Source: Limnanthes douglasii subsp. nivea (Eukaryota; Streptophyta; Magnoliopsida; Brassicales; Limnanthaceae). Taken from it: a DNA stretch of 64,000 nucleotides. A program made the position numbers and the translations under genes. The notes under the pieces were generated by a model. The model made no database searches and had not been told where the DNA came from. It saw only the letters and a program-made list of their open reading frames with translations. The DNA lies in assembly GCA_036936605.1 (NCBI GenBank), contig JAUPFV010000001.1, forward strand, positions 166,432,643 to 166,496,642, in the 5' to 3' direction. This document shows, one piece after another, positions 45,120 through 56,400 of the stretch. Numbering within the stretch: position 1 is the stretch's first letter; the number at the start of each line of letters is the position of its first letter.

Positions 45120-45883
45120 AGATTTCAGATGTACTTTAGTTTCATCCCAATAGCTGACTTATGCACAAGTTCTTTACCTAACCCTTTGTTTAAATGATTG
45201 ACTAAATTATATAGAGTTTTGAAAAACTCCATTGATATAACATCATCTGTGATATGTTCATGAATCATGTTAACACCTAAGTGTCTATGTAAACTTGTTT
45301 ATAGAAATTAGCCAAGGAAACTTCACTATCATACCCGATAGATATAGGGGATATCGGTTTATACCACAATGAAATATCATATATTTGAATTTTTAGCCAC
45401 TAAACTTCTTTACCAGCTTCTGCCAATTCCAAAATTCAAATTTAATTGTTGAATTAGTTATACATGTTTGTTTCTTGGATGCCTATGATATAACACCTCC
45501 CTCCGGAAGGAGCACACATCCAATCCTAGAAGAATGATCTTCGAAATTAGAAATATAACTCACATCCAAATAACCTTCAAGAATCGAATCAAATTTTGTA
45601 TAAGCAAACTATAATCCATGGTTCTTTTCTGATACTTATATACTCAGTTTAAAGTTTCCTAATGATGTGAACTAGGATTGATACTATATCGACTAAGCTT
45701 TTCAACAACATAGGAAATATCTGCCCTAGTACTAGTCATGGCATACATAAGACAACTAATGGCTCTTGAGTATTCAAATTGAGATACTGCTAGACGTTTA
45801 CTAGGTAGAAGTTTAAGACTATGATCCATAGGTGTGCTAACCCGAGAACTTTTTATAATTAAATTTATTAAATGTATTTTCAA
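45120..45883 (-). pseudogene. Copia RNase H remnant
   Basis: RVSTPMDHSLKLLPSKRLAV and QFEYSRAISCLMYAMTSTRA match the RT-RNase H connection of copia elements. Further down come LEGYLDVSYI (first Asp), SWASKKQTCITNST and, near 45,170, LNKGLGKELVHKS, the usual C-terminal block. Stops interrupt it. A stop and a frame change separate it from RT. Confidence 0.8.
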
Positions 45884-45889
45884 GATAAT

Positions 45890-46647
45890 GAGATTGATAA
45901 ATCGATATACTATTTTTATTTTTCTTGGTCATTACACCAAGAATCGTCCCGACTTACCCCAAGTCCTTCATCTCAAAACTAGATAACTAGAATTTCTTGG
46001 TTTCATCAACTTGATTTTGGCGAGTACCAAAAATGAACATGTCATCCATATATAAGAAAATCATAACTGATTTAGGAGAAAAAAATAAATTTACTATATA
46101 CACATGTTTCTGCTTAATTAAGAATAAAACTATTAGAAAATACCATATTATCTATTTTTTATGCCAATCTTTTGGTGTTCGTTTCAGACCATACAAATAT
46201 TTCTTAAACTTGCATACTTTATTTTCACAACAAGGCATAATGAATCTTCTGATTGTTTCATATAATATCCTCATCCAAATCTCCATTCAAGAATGCATTT
46301 TCACATTCATTTGATGAACAACTAGATTGTATACCAACGCAAATTTTATCAACAATCTAATAATGGAAATCCTAGCAACATGAGCATATGTGTCAAAGAA
46401 GTGAATCCTTTCTCTTTGCCTAAAACCTTGAATGGCCAATCTTGCTTTATACCTTTCGATGGTACCATTCACATTCATTTTCTTCATTTTCTATCTCATC
46501 TTGGATAATTTTTTTCGAGAATGCAACATCTCTTGAAGCCACAACTTCACTAAAATTATTTGGGTCATCCGCAATAATAAAACAATATTGATATTGATAG
46601 TTAATCTTATCTCTTGACTCTTTAACTAAATAAAGTCGAAAAATCAT
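45890..46647 (-). pseudogene. Copia reverse transcriptase remnant
   Basis: The 46,287-46,487 frame has MNVNGTIERYKARLAIQGFR, FFDTYAHVARISIIRLLI and VVHQMNVKMHS (catalytic Asp of QLDVKTAF changed to Asn). Further on, KKYLYGLKRTPKDWH-like text (near 46,190) and FLYMDDMFIFG (near 46,045) mark the active site, MDD replacing VDD. Upstream frame 46,447-46,647 carries the SRDVAFSE-like lead-in. Frames are broken. Confidence 0.8.
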
Positions 46648-46649
46648 AT

Positions 46650-47290
46650 CTAATAGACCTAGCTTTACAAGTTATAGTGCTTCTCCTTGGTTCATAAGGT
46701 TCGTCTACATAAATAGTACCACTTGATCTATATTAATCTTAAACTAAGTTCCGATTGATTGAGTTCTGAATTATATCTTTAGGTCTTGGTATAGATGTAA
46801 ATCTTTCTTTGCCAAGTATTACATCTCTTGACTTTATAATTGTGTTCACTGACACGTAGTCATTAGATTCGAACACATAGAAACCACATGGAAATAATGG
46901 TCAACATATCTTTGAGGCTTTTTATACCAAAGCCCATATCTGGTAATCTTATTTATTTAGTAGGAATTATATTAAATAAATAACATGTTGTTAGCATACC
47001 CTCACCCCGAAATCCTTCACCCAAACACGAATAAGATAACATGAAATTAACCATTTATTTTGAAGTCATATTCTTTCATTACACTACACCATTTTGTTGT
47101 GGTGTATAGAGAGTCGAGGTTTGATGTATTATACGAGTAGACTGAAAATATATCGGATCATGATATTCACCTCTCTATCCGTGCGTAGATTTTTAACCAA
47201 ATCATTTTTTATTTAGCTCTACTTATTGTTTATAGATTTTAAATTTATCTAGAGCTTCATTCTTTACATGAAAAAAAATAAAAGTAGCAC
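46650..47290 (-). pseudogene. Copia integrase remnant
   Basis: Near 47,250-47,050 the minus strand reads EALDKFKIYK, a STHG-RGEYHD-like stretch (the LRSDRGGEY motif region) and IIHQTSTLYTPQQNGVV, the conserved region before the catalytic Glu. The rest is too broken to follow. Confidence 0.65.
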
Positions 47291-47291
47291 T

Positions 47292-47651
47292 TGATGAGTT
47301 AAGATTTCACCTTAGTAAATTGTTATAAGAGAAGTTTAGAGAGAGAAAGAGTTAGAGAATTTTTAAAGAGAGAAAGTTCAAGTACAAATGAGTTCAATAG
47401 AAAAAGTGTTCAACCTCTTTATTAGGTTAGCCTTGCCCTTTATATAGAGGAGCCAAAACTTAGCCTCAATAGTAAAATTTGTTCCAAAATAGGACAAATT
47501 GCTATTTAGTCCTTAATAATTATACATAATCACAATTTTTCTCTAAAACTTATATTACATGTAATTTAAAGACTAAACTTACATTATTATAGTTTAATCC
47601 TTTAATTTATATTATTTACAATTTAATCCTCAAAATCCTACTTCCATATCA
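47292..47651 (-). repeat. 3' LTR of second Tat element
   Basis: 360 bp, TG...CA edges, clearly similar along its length to the 358-bp LTRs at 18,682 and 28,444. Minus-strand TATA CCTCTATATAAAG is present. It is followed by the polypurine tract. Confidence 0.9.
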
Positions 47652-48081
47652 GAAGCCCCCCTAGTTCTCATGTCAGTAAATGAATGAGAACTAAAATGTC
47701 TTCGAAACCACTAGAAGCAACCATTCGAAGCGACCACTAAAAGCAACCATTCGAAGCGGGGTAAAAACAAATACCAATTAGAAGTAACTAAAAGCTGATA
47801 AATTCTCAAAGCCAATAAGTCTCCTCGAAACGCTATGAAAATAAAACTCCTCGAATCATTGTGGAAGTAAAAATTTATAATAGACTCATAGACTTTTATC
47901 CAAACAATATACAAAAGTAACCATTTCATATAACCGTTCGAATCCATCATGACTTTATAGTTTTTAGACCCATAACTAGATATCTAACCTGACAGATGTC
48001 GAGCTCTTAATCCCCTCACCGCTTTGTATTCTTCCCTATCACTATCAAAGTTATTTAAACTTCACACGTCTCCTTTTCTTT

Positions 48082-48092
48082 CTATAAATTTA
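48082..48092 (+). promoter_or_regulatory. TATA box of antisense ORF, copy 2
   Basis: CTATAAATTTA about 175 bp before ATG 48,258. Following text (CTTGGCTACCTTCATC, CTTCATCTTCTCCGATCAAC) is shared with the leader of copy 1. Confidence 0.55.
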
Positions 48093-48257
48093 ATCAGTAG
48101 CCTCATTTTTTCATTCTCATAACACAAATCATTTCAGAGAAAATTCAAAGCGCTTGGCTACCTTCATCGTGTTCCTTCTTTTTCCCAGTATCTTAATTAA
48201 AAACAAACAAACTCTCTGATCAACCTTCATCTTCTCCGATCAACCTTCATCTGGTTT

Positions 48258-50385
48258 ATGAGAAAAACATCCAAGAACCAGAAAATCCAAGGCTAACATA
48301 CCCAAGAAACCGAAATCTCCAGAACCTGATAACAACTTAGTCTTCAGATCGTACTACTACTTCTGCATTACTCAAACAACGGAAGAATATAGAGCTGCAG
48401 GATTAATCAATAGCCTTCCTGTTGGAACAACCACCAAAAAAATTTATTACGGTAATTTTGATTGAACCAAAGCTCATGCTATTCCTCCTTCTCCTATATT
48501 CCAAGAACTTTCTTCGTGCAAAATCCTATGTCCTAAAACACCTCGAGCCTCTTCATATCAAAGTAACATTTATCCTATGATTAGTGAAGAATATTCTTTA
48601 AGGAAAAATTCAAATACTCCCTCTTCGAATCATTCATCAATAATCAGAAGAAGACGAACTTTTATTGCCATGGGAGACGAATTAGAAATTATCCCAACTT
48701 CTCCCTCTTAGACTCTAGATACTGATTCTCCTCCTCAGAGAGAAATAACTAAGGAAGTTCCTATAACAACTAACCCTTTACCGGAAACTATTAATCTATT
48801 ACCTCAACAACCTCGAGAAAAGACATCAAGGGCCAACAAAGCTGATTCTGAGGCTACTAGAACCGATCTCAAAGCTGAATCTGATGATGGGAACTCATCA
48901 AATACCCATAAGCCTCAAGAAGAAACAGATACTTTCTTTGTTTCCAAAGATGTAAGACCTAAAATTGGCAAAAATTTAAGGGGTCTCGAAGCTAAGTACA
49001 TAATTTCTTTGAGAAACGTTCGGTATATTTATTACAAGGATAGCCAAACTTCGCCTCTAAAAAAGAAATGAGGATGAGAGATAATATAACTCTTCGACTG
49101 CCTAAAAAAAGAGAAACTCCCTTAGACTATAAGGATGACGAGCTATTAGTCTACCCTAAAATCATCAATTGGGGTCTTCGGTTTCCGCTGGATCTCATGA
49201 TCGTGGAATACTTCGAACTTCTTACCTTATACCCTACTCAAGTGACATCGAATCAGTGGTGTAACCTTATGTCAGTGATAATGGCATCTTAACTATCTCA
49301 AATTCTAATAAGTATCAAAAACTTCATCTCATTGACTCAACTATCGAAAGGTCTGAAGCTTCTCTTTTACTATCTCACCCTGGTGGATGACCTCAAAATC
49401 ATCGATGATCTCTTAGAAGCTGATAAATTCTGGAAGCATAAATTCATTTTTATATCAGGAACATAGGAGAATGGCAAAGAAATTTCTAATACTAATCCTT
49501 CAAAGCTAAATCAAATCTGGAGAAGCACAAAAGTATTTGTTTACCAAGTCGAAGCTTCCACCACAACTTGAGATATGATTTAACGTCCTACCAATCTTGA
49601 GAAATTATCCTTCCTCCTGCTCCCACCACAACTTGTTTCCCAAGTCGAGGCGTCTCCAAAAATTATCCGTCCTCCTGCTCCCACCACAACTTGAGATATG
49701 ATTCAACGTCCTACCAATCTCGACATTGCAGCAAAAGCATTTGTTTCCCAAGTCGAAGCTTCTCAAAACCATCTAAAACAAATGGCTAAATATATGGTCT
49801 ATTACAAAGAATCTTACGAAGCTGAGAAAACATTAATAGAAGATTTTCACAGCAAAGTGGTTGATCAATTTCACTTGTATGAAGTAACAAGATCCGAAAT
49901 TGTAAAAGGTGCTCTCTTCATGAAAAATCATCTGCGAATCACACATATTGCTGACAAAGAAGCACTGAAGGTTTCTCATGAAAAATATATGAATAAGCTA
50001 AAGACCGATCATGCTACTGAACTGGCTACCGGAATATCCAACTCTAAAAGTCTACAAAATTCTCTTACCCTTTGTGAGACAAAAAATAAAGAACTGACCG
50101 AGGAGATAGCTTAACTAAAGAAACATTTCGAAGTGGAAAAAGCTGTTGCTGTTGCTGCTGCCGAAGCTGAACTTTCAAAAGACATGCTAGCTGCTATTAA
50201 CACCAGAAAAGAATAAACAACCATTCTCCTTCTTTGAGAACTTCACGCTACTTATCCGAAAATCAACCTCACAAGTTTCTGGAACGACATTCCCATGGAG
50301 AAACGTCCAAGTGAAGCTTTCGATCTTATTCTTGATTCATCATCTTCAGAAGAAAAATCGTCCCAAGGAAGAAGTTTATTCTGAT
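48258..50385 (+). pseudogene. Antisense accessory ORF, copy 2
   Basis: ATG at 48,258 corresponds to 19,714 in copy 1. Conserved blocks in order: FCITQTTEEYRAAGLINSLP with GTTTKKIYYGNFD; a long Ser/Thr/Pro-rich linker; LEAKYIISLRNVRYIYYKDS; ITLRLPKKRETPLDYKDDEL; INWGLRFPLDLMIVEYFELL; ADKFWKHKFIFIS; the coiled coil (49,698-50,114, MVYYKESYEAEKTLIEDF, KTDHATELATG); LRELHATYPKI; and a Ser/Glu-rich end. Copy 2 keeps a longer linker than copy 1. Stops and frameshifts break it. A duplicated stretch lies near 49,560-49,700 (ACCACAACTTGAGATATGAT twice). Confidence 0.7.
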
Positions 50386-51019
50386 TAACTTTATCATTTT
50401 TTGTGTTTGTCAGGTCAAGAAATTTCTTATTGTACTTCAAAGAATTAATCTAATCGACAAACGGTTTCCTTGTTTTATTATTCTCTTCACATATTATTCG
50501 ATGCTAAATTTTAAAAACGAATATGACTTAAAGTACGTTGAACTTTCAACATATAATTATAAAATGTAAACTTACCACCTCAAATACCTTAACGAAATTG
50601 ATGAACATGGTAGCTCTTCGAAAAATTCTCAGTGTGCTGTTAAGCTTTCACTTCGAAAAAATTAAAATGTGATTATTAAACATGGTTGTTTCTTTGAAAA
50701 GTGTTATAAACACTTTGGAACATTCTACTCTTAACCATCCTCAAAGATGATCAATCTTTTATAAGTTATTAAGATAGTTCTATTCAAGTATGTGTAAACA
50801 ACCATTGGCCAAAAACGAACTTTATTGATAATATTGAATATGTACACAACGCCTCGTTAAAACCTTCCTGGGCCAATAGGATATGAAAGAGTGCGACATT
50901 AGAAAGTTAAGATTTCAAAATACAAAAACATATCTACTCCAATTAAACCTTCAAGTGTTGTATATTATATGGATGTTGAAGCATCCTCCCCTCAAAATCA
51001 CAAAGACAATAAGATCCTG

Positions 51020-52130
51020 GCTTTATCCTTTCAACAACCCTATAAGGCCCTTCCCAGTTCGGAGAAATTTTTCCGAGGTTCTTATCTTTTGTGTGCAAGA
51101 AAACTTTCTCAATACCTTATCACCTTCTTTAAAATCTCTTATTTTCACCTTCGAATCATATCTATTCCTCATAAGAGTTTGGTAGTGGATTACATTCAAA
51201 TGAGCTCGAACTCTTTTCTCCTCAATCAAATCTAAGGTCACCCTTCGAACTTCATCATTAGATCTTTCATAACATTGAGTTATTCTAAAAAATGACATCG
51301 TAGATTCTATGGGGCTGACTGCATCCATTCCATATGCCAAAGCAAAAGGAGTCTCCTTTGTAGCCTCCCTAGGAGTTGTCTTATAAGCCAAACGTACCTC
51401 CTACAAATAGTTTGGCCATTTTCCTGCTGCCCCTTTCAAATTCATCTTCAAGCCATCTAAAATCGTTTTGTTTGTTACCTCCACTTGCCCATTAGCTTGA
51501 GGATGAAAAAGCATCGAAAAGCATTGTTGAATTCCTTTAGAAGTACAAAATGAAGCCATCTCTTTGTTATTAAACTAAGGGCCATTATCTGTTGTAATCC
51601 TCCGAGGAACCCCAAAACGACAACATATGTTGTTCACAATAAATTTGGTCACGTCCTTTGTTTTTGTCCCTGATAACGGTTCTGCCTCTGCCCACTTTTT
51701 AAAATAATCCACCGCTATAATTATCATCTGTCTTCCTCCAGAATCCATCGGCAAAGTTCCCACAAGATCAATCCATCATCTATCAAATGGTATTGCCTCG
51801 GATATAGACATAAGCGGCACTGCTGGTTTGTGAATAACATTGGTAAATCTCTGACAAGTACCACAACTTCGAACTAAATTCTTAGCATCATTCATGATTG
51901 TAGGCCAATACAACCATGCAAGTAAAACTCGACGTGACAGACCTTTGAACCCACAATGACCTGACCATTCAGCATCATGTAATTCTGATAATACTTCTTG
52001 TGATTCTTGGTTGCTTAAACATCATAACAATGGCATGCTCAATGCCGTTTTATACAATATTCCATCCAGTACTATATATCCGAAGGATTTACTTCTCAAT
52101 TTTTGGCAAATCGTGAATCATCTGGTAATA
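51020..52130 (-). pseudogene. Gypsy integrase, copy 2
   Basis: Order on the minus strand: LLRCLSNQESQEVLSEL-like text, HCGFKGLSRRVLL, CGTCQRF, DLVGTLPMDSGGRQM (first Asp), VDYFKKWAEAEPLSGTKTKD, VPRRITTDNGP (second Asp), SFCTSKGIQQCFSMLFHPQ-like, then ATKETPFALAYGMDAVSPIE. Frames are interrupted near 51,570 and 51,395. Closely similar to the integrase at 22.8-24.0 kb. Confidence 0.85.
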
Positions 52131-52138
52131 TTCCTTGA

Positions 52139-52560
52139 TTAAAAAAAGTGAGAATATCTGATCGCCAATTGCCATTTGGTCATTCTCTCCGAAATATCAG
52201 GTCGTTGTAAAACAATTTTCAAAGGGAATGAAGTTCGGACTTCAATAGTTTGTGCTTGAAAATATGGACGCATCTTCCTAGCAGCAATCACCAGTGCTAA
52301 TGCTAATTTTTTTAATTTCATATATCTCTTTTCAGCTACCGCCAAACTATTACTAATATAATACACCGGATTTGGAACTCTTGAATCTTCACTAATTAAC
52401 ACTGCGCTCAGTGCAAAATCTAATACCGTGAAGTACAAAAATAGCTTCTCCCCATTTCGAGGATTTGACAACAAAGTTTTAATGTTTGTGAATGTTGCTT
52501 CACATTCCGATGTACACTCAAACCTTCTTGGTCCTTGTAAAACTTAAAAGAAAGGAAAGC
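52139..52560 (-). pseudogene. First RNase H; archaeal-type RNase H deleted
   Basis: NPRNGEKLFLYFTVLDFALS, YYISNSLAVAEKRYMKLKKL and FPLKIVLQRPDISERMTKW match RNH1 of copy 1. Then the text jumps directly to the RSDILTFF segment that in copy 1 lies after the second RNase H. The DGGS, NNEAEYEA and TDSQL motifs of the archaeal-type domain are missing. Confidence 0.8.
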
Positions 52561-53365
52561 ATTTGTAAAAAAATCTAGAAATATCGATTAAGGGTTGCTA
52601 ACCTTCCTGTTAGTATTTGCATTTCTTTGATAGACCAAGGTGAATTCATTGTTATCGAGGCTTTCAGCTATTCTGGATCAACTTCTATTCCTTTTTCACT
52701 GATGACAAAACCCAAAAACTTCCCCGATCGAACTCCAAAGGTGCAGTTTTCAGGATTTAACTTTAACTTGATCGCCCTTAAATTCAAAAAAGCTTCCTCT
52801 GAATCATCAAGATGCACTTCATCCTTTGAACTTTTTACCACCATGTTATCTATATATACTTCCATATTCCTACCGATCTGAGTAGCAAAAGCTTTGTTCA
52901 TCAACCGATCGAACTCCAAAGGTGCAGTTTTCAGGATTTAACTTTAACTTGATCGCCCTTAAATTCAAAAAAGCTTCCTCTGAATCATCAAGATGCACTT
53001 CATCCTTTGAACTTTTTACCACCATGTTATCTATATATACTTCCATATTCCTACCGATCTGAGTAGCAAAAGCTTTGTTCATCAACCTATGATAAGTGGA
53101 TCCAACATTTTTCAACCCAAAATGCATAACCCTAGAACAATGTAAACCCCTAGCGATTATCAAAGTTGTGCATTCTTGATCTTTTGGATCTATTTAAATT
53201 TGATTATATCCTGCAAAATCGTCCATGAAAGTTAAAATTTTATTTCTTGAGGTAGAGTCAATCAACTGATCTATTCGAGGAACATGAAATGGATCTTTGG
53301 GACAAGCTGGATTCAAATCTTTAAAATCCACACACATTCTCCATTTTCCATTCTTATTTTATACC
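52561..53365 (-). pseudogene. Gypsy reverse transcriptase, copy 2, with internal duplication
   Basis: Contains GKWRMCVDFKDLN, a GYNQI-type segment, FGLKNVGSTYHRLMNKAFAT and MEVYIDNMVVKSSKDEVHLD (YIDD changed to YIDN). The segment from HRLMNKAFA to NPENCTFGVRS is present twice because of a 181-bp tandem duplication, which is not a multiple of three and so shifts the frame. The element is truncated upstream of KNGKW. Confidence 0.85.
52725..53086. repeat. 181-bp tandem duplication, apparently identical
   Basis: Starting at CGATCGAACTCCAAAGGTG (52,725) and again at 52,906, the two 181-bp units read the same by eye throughout. Identity inside an otherwise decayed element suggests a very recent event or an assembly artefact. 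Confidence 0.9.
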
Positions 53366-54700
53366 AATATTCTATACTCACATTACTTAAACATAATCAT
53401 CATCATCATCATATATATATATAACATAAAAGGGGTGAAGCGTACCAAATTAGGGGTTTTGATTGAGCATTTATATGGACCACACTCGTCATAATCATTA
53501 GTGGAGTCGGAGAGCGCCAACGTGATAAATATTACCGCTGGAGCCTATACTTTAGGGTTAGACATTGTAGATTCTATGTCATATCTAATTAACCAAGTCT
53601 TCCTAAAGGTTATACCTGACTGATCATGGTAACTAAACGAACATTTCAACAGTGAAAAATAATGATGCATGAGTATGGCGCATGTGAATGTAAAAACTAC
53701 ATCATGCAGCAGGTACTCACCATCAAGAAATATGTTTGATAGTCTTCAAAAAACGTCGGTCTACACACAACAACCGTTCTTTAATTTATAACGCTTCAAA
53801 CTCCTTTTTTTTCATGATTTGTCTTAAAAAACCCATAAAGGTGTGCACCACTATGATTTGGTTTCCATCTTACTTGATAAGACCTAAATTTGTACCACTG
53901 AACACTTTGAGTGTCTGAAGAAGTTCAATAATGTGATATATCCAATCTATTTATTAGAGCTTTTAAGGAGATGAATACTAATCAAAATCCATGTACTCGA
54001 ACCAAACAATTCATGGGCATACGGTCATCACTCCGTACATCCCAAAGTCTAGGTGCCAACAACAATGGGTAATTACATTCCATCATATTACCATACATTC
54101 ATAACTCTATATGCTTCTTAATAAGCACATAATGGGGTCAGCTGCCGACAAATACTTTGAACATCCAGCTAGCCTAAACGTTCAAAAATGCTAAACAACA
54201 CATTAGAAACATGTGTTTACATCATACATACATACATAACATTTCTAAACATAATTTTAAGCATTCATATATACATATAATATTTTAAATTTATGAATTG
54301 GTTGGTTGCATCTCTATATGAGGTATGTACAACAACCTCACTCAAAAGCATCACAACAAAGAAACAAAAAAATAAAATTACATCTACTACAATGCTGGGG
54401 CTGAACCACTCGGTTATAAAAAAAAGTAACTAAATGATCATGTAGATCTCTAAGTTTTAGGTAAAAAAAACAACCTCAATTGGAATACCGAGCACCAATT
54501 TATGACCTCTTGAAGTGAGGCTCCCAAAGATGAAATTGCAGTACGATTTTTCCGTGACCATAATGGAATGATCACGGTGAACTACAGTTTTTCGTAGAAA
54601 CCATGATGTTGGTCATGACGAACTACAACTGTGCCGAGTTCATCGCGACGACCACTTTCTTAATCGCGGTAAACTCTTAGATTTCTGAAAAAATAAAAAC
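53366..54700. other. Unassigned; possible LTR of another element
   Basis: No coding region. TTGGCGCTCTCCGACTCCAC on the minus strand (near 53,500-53,520) begins like a primer-binding site and abuts TGATAAATATTACC at 53,523, a possible LTR edge. There is no second LTR to confirm it. An (ATC)n/(AT)n microsatellite lies at 53,396-53,420. Confidence 0.3.
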
Positions 54701-55331
54701 CTCTCAATGTTTGATTTTATGTCCACTTACATTTACTTCATGAATAGGTCTCCAAAATATAAATCATACAAAAAATATACCGTAAGGTTTTTCTCCTAAT
54801 CCATTTTAATTAACAAAACTTTATTTATTAATGGAGTTTGGAAAAATTAATTAATTAGTTCATATTCGTGTACAATGAGGAACGAGAGGCGGCTCTGAAA
54901 ACCACAAGTTAATTATATTAAATTCATGTTTTTTAATTATATTTTTTTTTTGAAATTAATTTAGAATATATTAAATTCTTAAAATTAATTATCTATAAAT
55001 ACTTTTAAGTAATGTTAAAATAAAATAACTTCTACCGGAAAACAGACAAAAATTCAAAACTGGGATAAAAATTTAAACAGAATCCACCGACATTGAATAT
55101 AAATTTATAAAAAAATTAAAATAAATGAAAAATATATTTTCTGCTTTGAAAAAAAATCTACAGCCAATGTTCGAACGTTTAAAAAAAAAATCGACCTCGT
55201 AACTTTTAGTTATGAGGATGTTTTACTTTACCGACGCATCATCTATCCTTTCCGAAACGATGAGAAGTATAGTTATATACGGCGTGGATATCAAACAGAT
55301 ATCTATTAATCTGTTCGATTTCAAAATACTT
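54700..55331. other. AT-rich stretch, nothing recognised
   Basis: No open frame, motif or repeat that I can support. Confidence 0.5.
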
Positions 55332-55339
55332 GTTGTCAT

Positions 55340-55855
55340 TAGAGCGGTTCGGTCCGGGTTTTGAAGGAACCGGACCGGACCGCTAAGCTTATCGGTGCGG
55401 ACCGGACCGGACCGTTAAGCTTTCGGTTCTAATTTTTGGAACCGGACCGAACCGTTAAGTTTTCGGTTCGGTTCGGTTCGGTTCGGTTCCGGTTTCGGTT
55501 CGGTCCGAGTTCGGTTCGGTCCGAGTTCGGTCTGGTCCGGTTTCGGTCCGGTTCGGTCCACTTAAAAAAATAAAATCAATTAAAAATTGATTTTTAATTA
55601 TTTTTTTATTAAAATAAATGATATAAAAACTAAAGTTTATAAGATGATCTTTCATTTTCTTTAAAAATTGGTAATTAACTATTAATTTTGGTACTATAAT
55701 TTATAAAAGAATATATAATAATAATTTTTTGTTTCGGTTCCTTATCGGTTTTCGGTTTTTAGAATGGAACCGCGAACCGGACCGTTAAAGTTCGGTCTGA
55801 TTCTCGGTTCGATCCCGGTCCGGTTCTCGATTCCGGAGAACCGTTGACAGCCCTA
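55340..55855. mobile_element. hAT-type MITE with TTCGG repeats
   Basis: 516 bp flanked by a perfect 8-bp duplication GTTGTCAT (55,332-55,339 and 55,856-55,863), the size made by hAT transposases. Ends are TAGAGCGGTTCGG and, reversed, TAGGGCTGTCAACGG, the latter a common plant hAT MITE end. The ends match each other only in part. The body is filled with GGTTCGGTTCGG and ACCGGACCGG repeats and an AT-rich core. No coding capacity. Confidence 0.78.
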
Positions 55856-56192
55856 GTTGTCATCGTATAAATTAGATGGTTAACTAACTCCATATGGACC
55901 CACGGAATTTACTACTCTCGATCTCGCCTTTAGCAGCCCTAAAGAACACAAAAATATATTTAAATAACATAAAATTAAATGTGTATAACAAGAAATTTAG
56001 TTCGGGGCGTTCTTCATTTTGGAGAGAACCATGGGGTTCGCTCCAAGATCAAGATCAAAACTCAGAATTCTCTGAGCTTCGGCGTTTAACCTCCATTGAT
56101 TCTCTGGTGTTTGTTTGGTTGCTTCTCTGTTCTTCAGAGTTGTTATCATTTTCTCTGTTTTCTGCGGAAGTTTTCGACTCTGTTTAGTTATT

Positions 56193-56400
56193 GCTCTGTT
56201 CTCCAGAGTAGTTTTTCGTCGTTGTTTTGCCTTTGAAGGCTTTCTGATCTTTAGCCTCTATTCTGCTTTGGAGTTTTTTTTCGTCTCTGTTTTGTTAATG
56301 CTCTGTTCTTCAGAGTAGTTTTCCATCGTTGTTTTGCTTTCGAAGGCTCTCTGATCTTTAGCTTTTATTCTGCATTGGAGTTTTGTTCTTGTCTTTTGCC
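56193..56400 (+). repeat. ~107-bp tandem repeat in LINE 5' UTR
   Basis: GCTCTGTTCTCCAGAGTAG at 56,193 recurs as GCTCTGTTCTTCAGAGTAG at 56,300, each followed by GTCGTTGTTTTGC, GAAGGCT and CTGATCTTTAGC. The second unit runs up to the ORF1 start. A third, weaker CTCTGTTCTTCAGAG lies near 56,125. Repeated 5' UTR units can act as promoters in LINEs. Confidence 0.75.

Larger units (their letters stand above)
45120..47291 (-). mobile_element. Copia pol fragment, cut by a gypsy LTR
   Basis: Minus-strand homology in order integrase (about 47,250-46,900), RT (46,647-45,900) and RNase H (45,883-45,120). It ends to the right at 47,291, where the LTR of the second Tat element begins, so gag, protease and early integrase are lost or displaced. 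No LTR of its own was identified. Confidence 0.8.
47292..53365 (-). mobile_element. Second Tat-like gypsy element, truncated
   Basis: Same family as the element at 18.7-28.8 kb: homologous 3' LTR, same purine tract, same plus-strand accessory ORF with TATA box, then integrase, RNase H and RT on the minus strand. It breaks off in RT (KNGKWRMCVDF) at about 53,365; gag, protease and the 5' LTR are absent. The archaeal-type RNase H is deleted between about 52,140 and 52,180. It sits inside copia integrase sequence. Confidence 0.88.

Noticed and set aside
55380..55560. Satellite or telomere-related TTCGG array
   Set aside because: The array is contained inside an element with an 8-bp target duplication, so it is part of a MITE.
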